NCBI GenBank assembly: GCA_023426005.1
Contig: JAFABO010000055.1
Coordinates: forward strand, 1 to 5,367
DNA length: 5,367 nucleotides
Direction of reading: 5' to 3'
From: Bacillota bacterium
GTDB taxonomy: Bacteria > Bacillota > Clostridia > Acetivibrionales > DSM-1351
Each line of letters opens with the position of its first letter. Within the stretch, counting starts at the first letter, position 1. Of this stretch, positions 5,366 through 5,367 are shown in pieces. The notes under the pieces are model-generated. The model was not told the DNA's origin and did no database searches. It saw nothing but the letters and a program-made list of their open reading frames with translations. The position numbers and the translations under genes are program-made.

Positions 5366-5367
5366 TG

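Overview
The window looks like chromosome of a spore-forming, low-to-mid GC Gram-positive bacterium of the class Clostridia. The support is strong AGGAGG-type ribosome binding sites, a perfect Gram-positive LexA (SOS) box, and gene types common in that class. This placement comes from style and context; no database search was possible. No RNA genes, CRISPR arrays, insertion sequences or phage modules were seen.

Left edge (1-634). A minus-strand metallo-beta-lactamase-fold gene runs off the window at position 1; only its N-terminal half is visible. It is divergent from a plus-strand operon. The gap between them holds a small 11-bp direct repeat and a clear sigma-A promoter (TTGTAA, 17 bp, TATAAT). 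A perfect LexA box, CGAACACACGTTCG, lies directly downstream of that promoter.

SOS operon (635-2397). A Y-family translesion DNA polymerase (DinB type, with catalytic acidic residues and a QLSLF sliding-clamp motif) is followed after 15 bp by two small uncharacterised proteins. Those two genes overlap by 4 bp (ATGA). They resemble each other and look like a tandem duplication. The layout predicts that all three are induced together by DNA damage. The two small proteins are the best candidates here for an undescribed role, as possible polymerase accessory factors.

Middle (2398-3206). A single gene encodes an unusual three-part low-complexity protein: an acidic Asp/Tyr tail, a nine-residue PFGP/QGQ repeat, and an aromatic, basic C-terminal domain. 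A spore-coat or other structural role is plausible but unproven.

Right half (3207-5367). A SRAP-family protein (YedK/HMCES type, abasic-site DNA-protein crosslinking) has all its catalytic residues but an apparent one-base frameshift near its C-terminus. It converges on a large minus-strand gene for a protein with two ACT domains fused to a metallo-beta-lactamase-fold domain. Damage tolerance (polymerase plus abasic-site shield) is the shared theme of the plus-strand genes, apart from the repeat protein.
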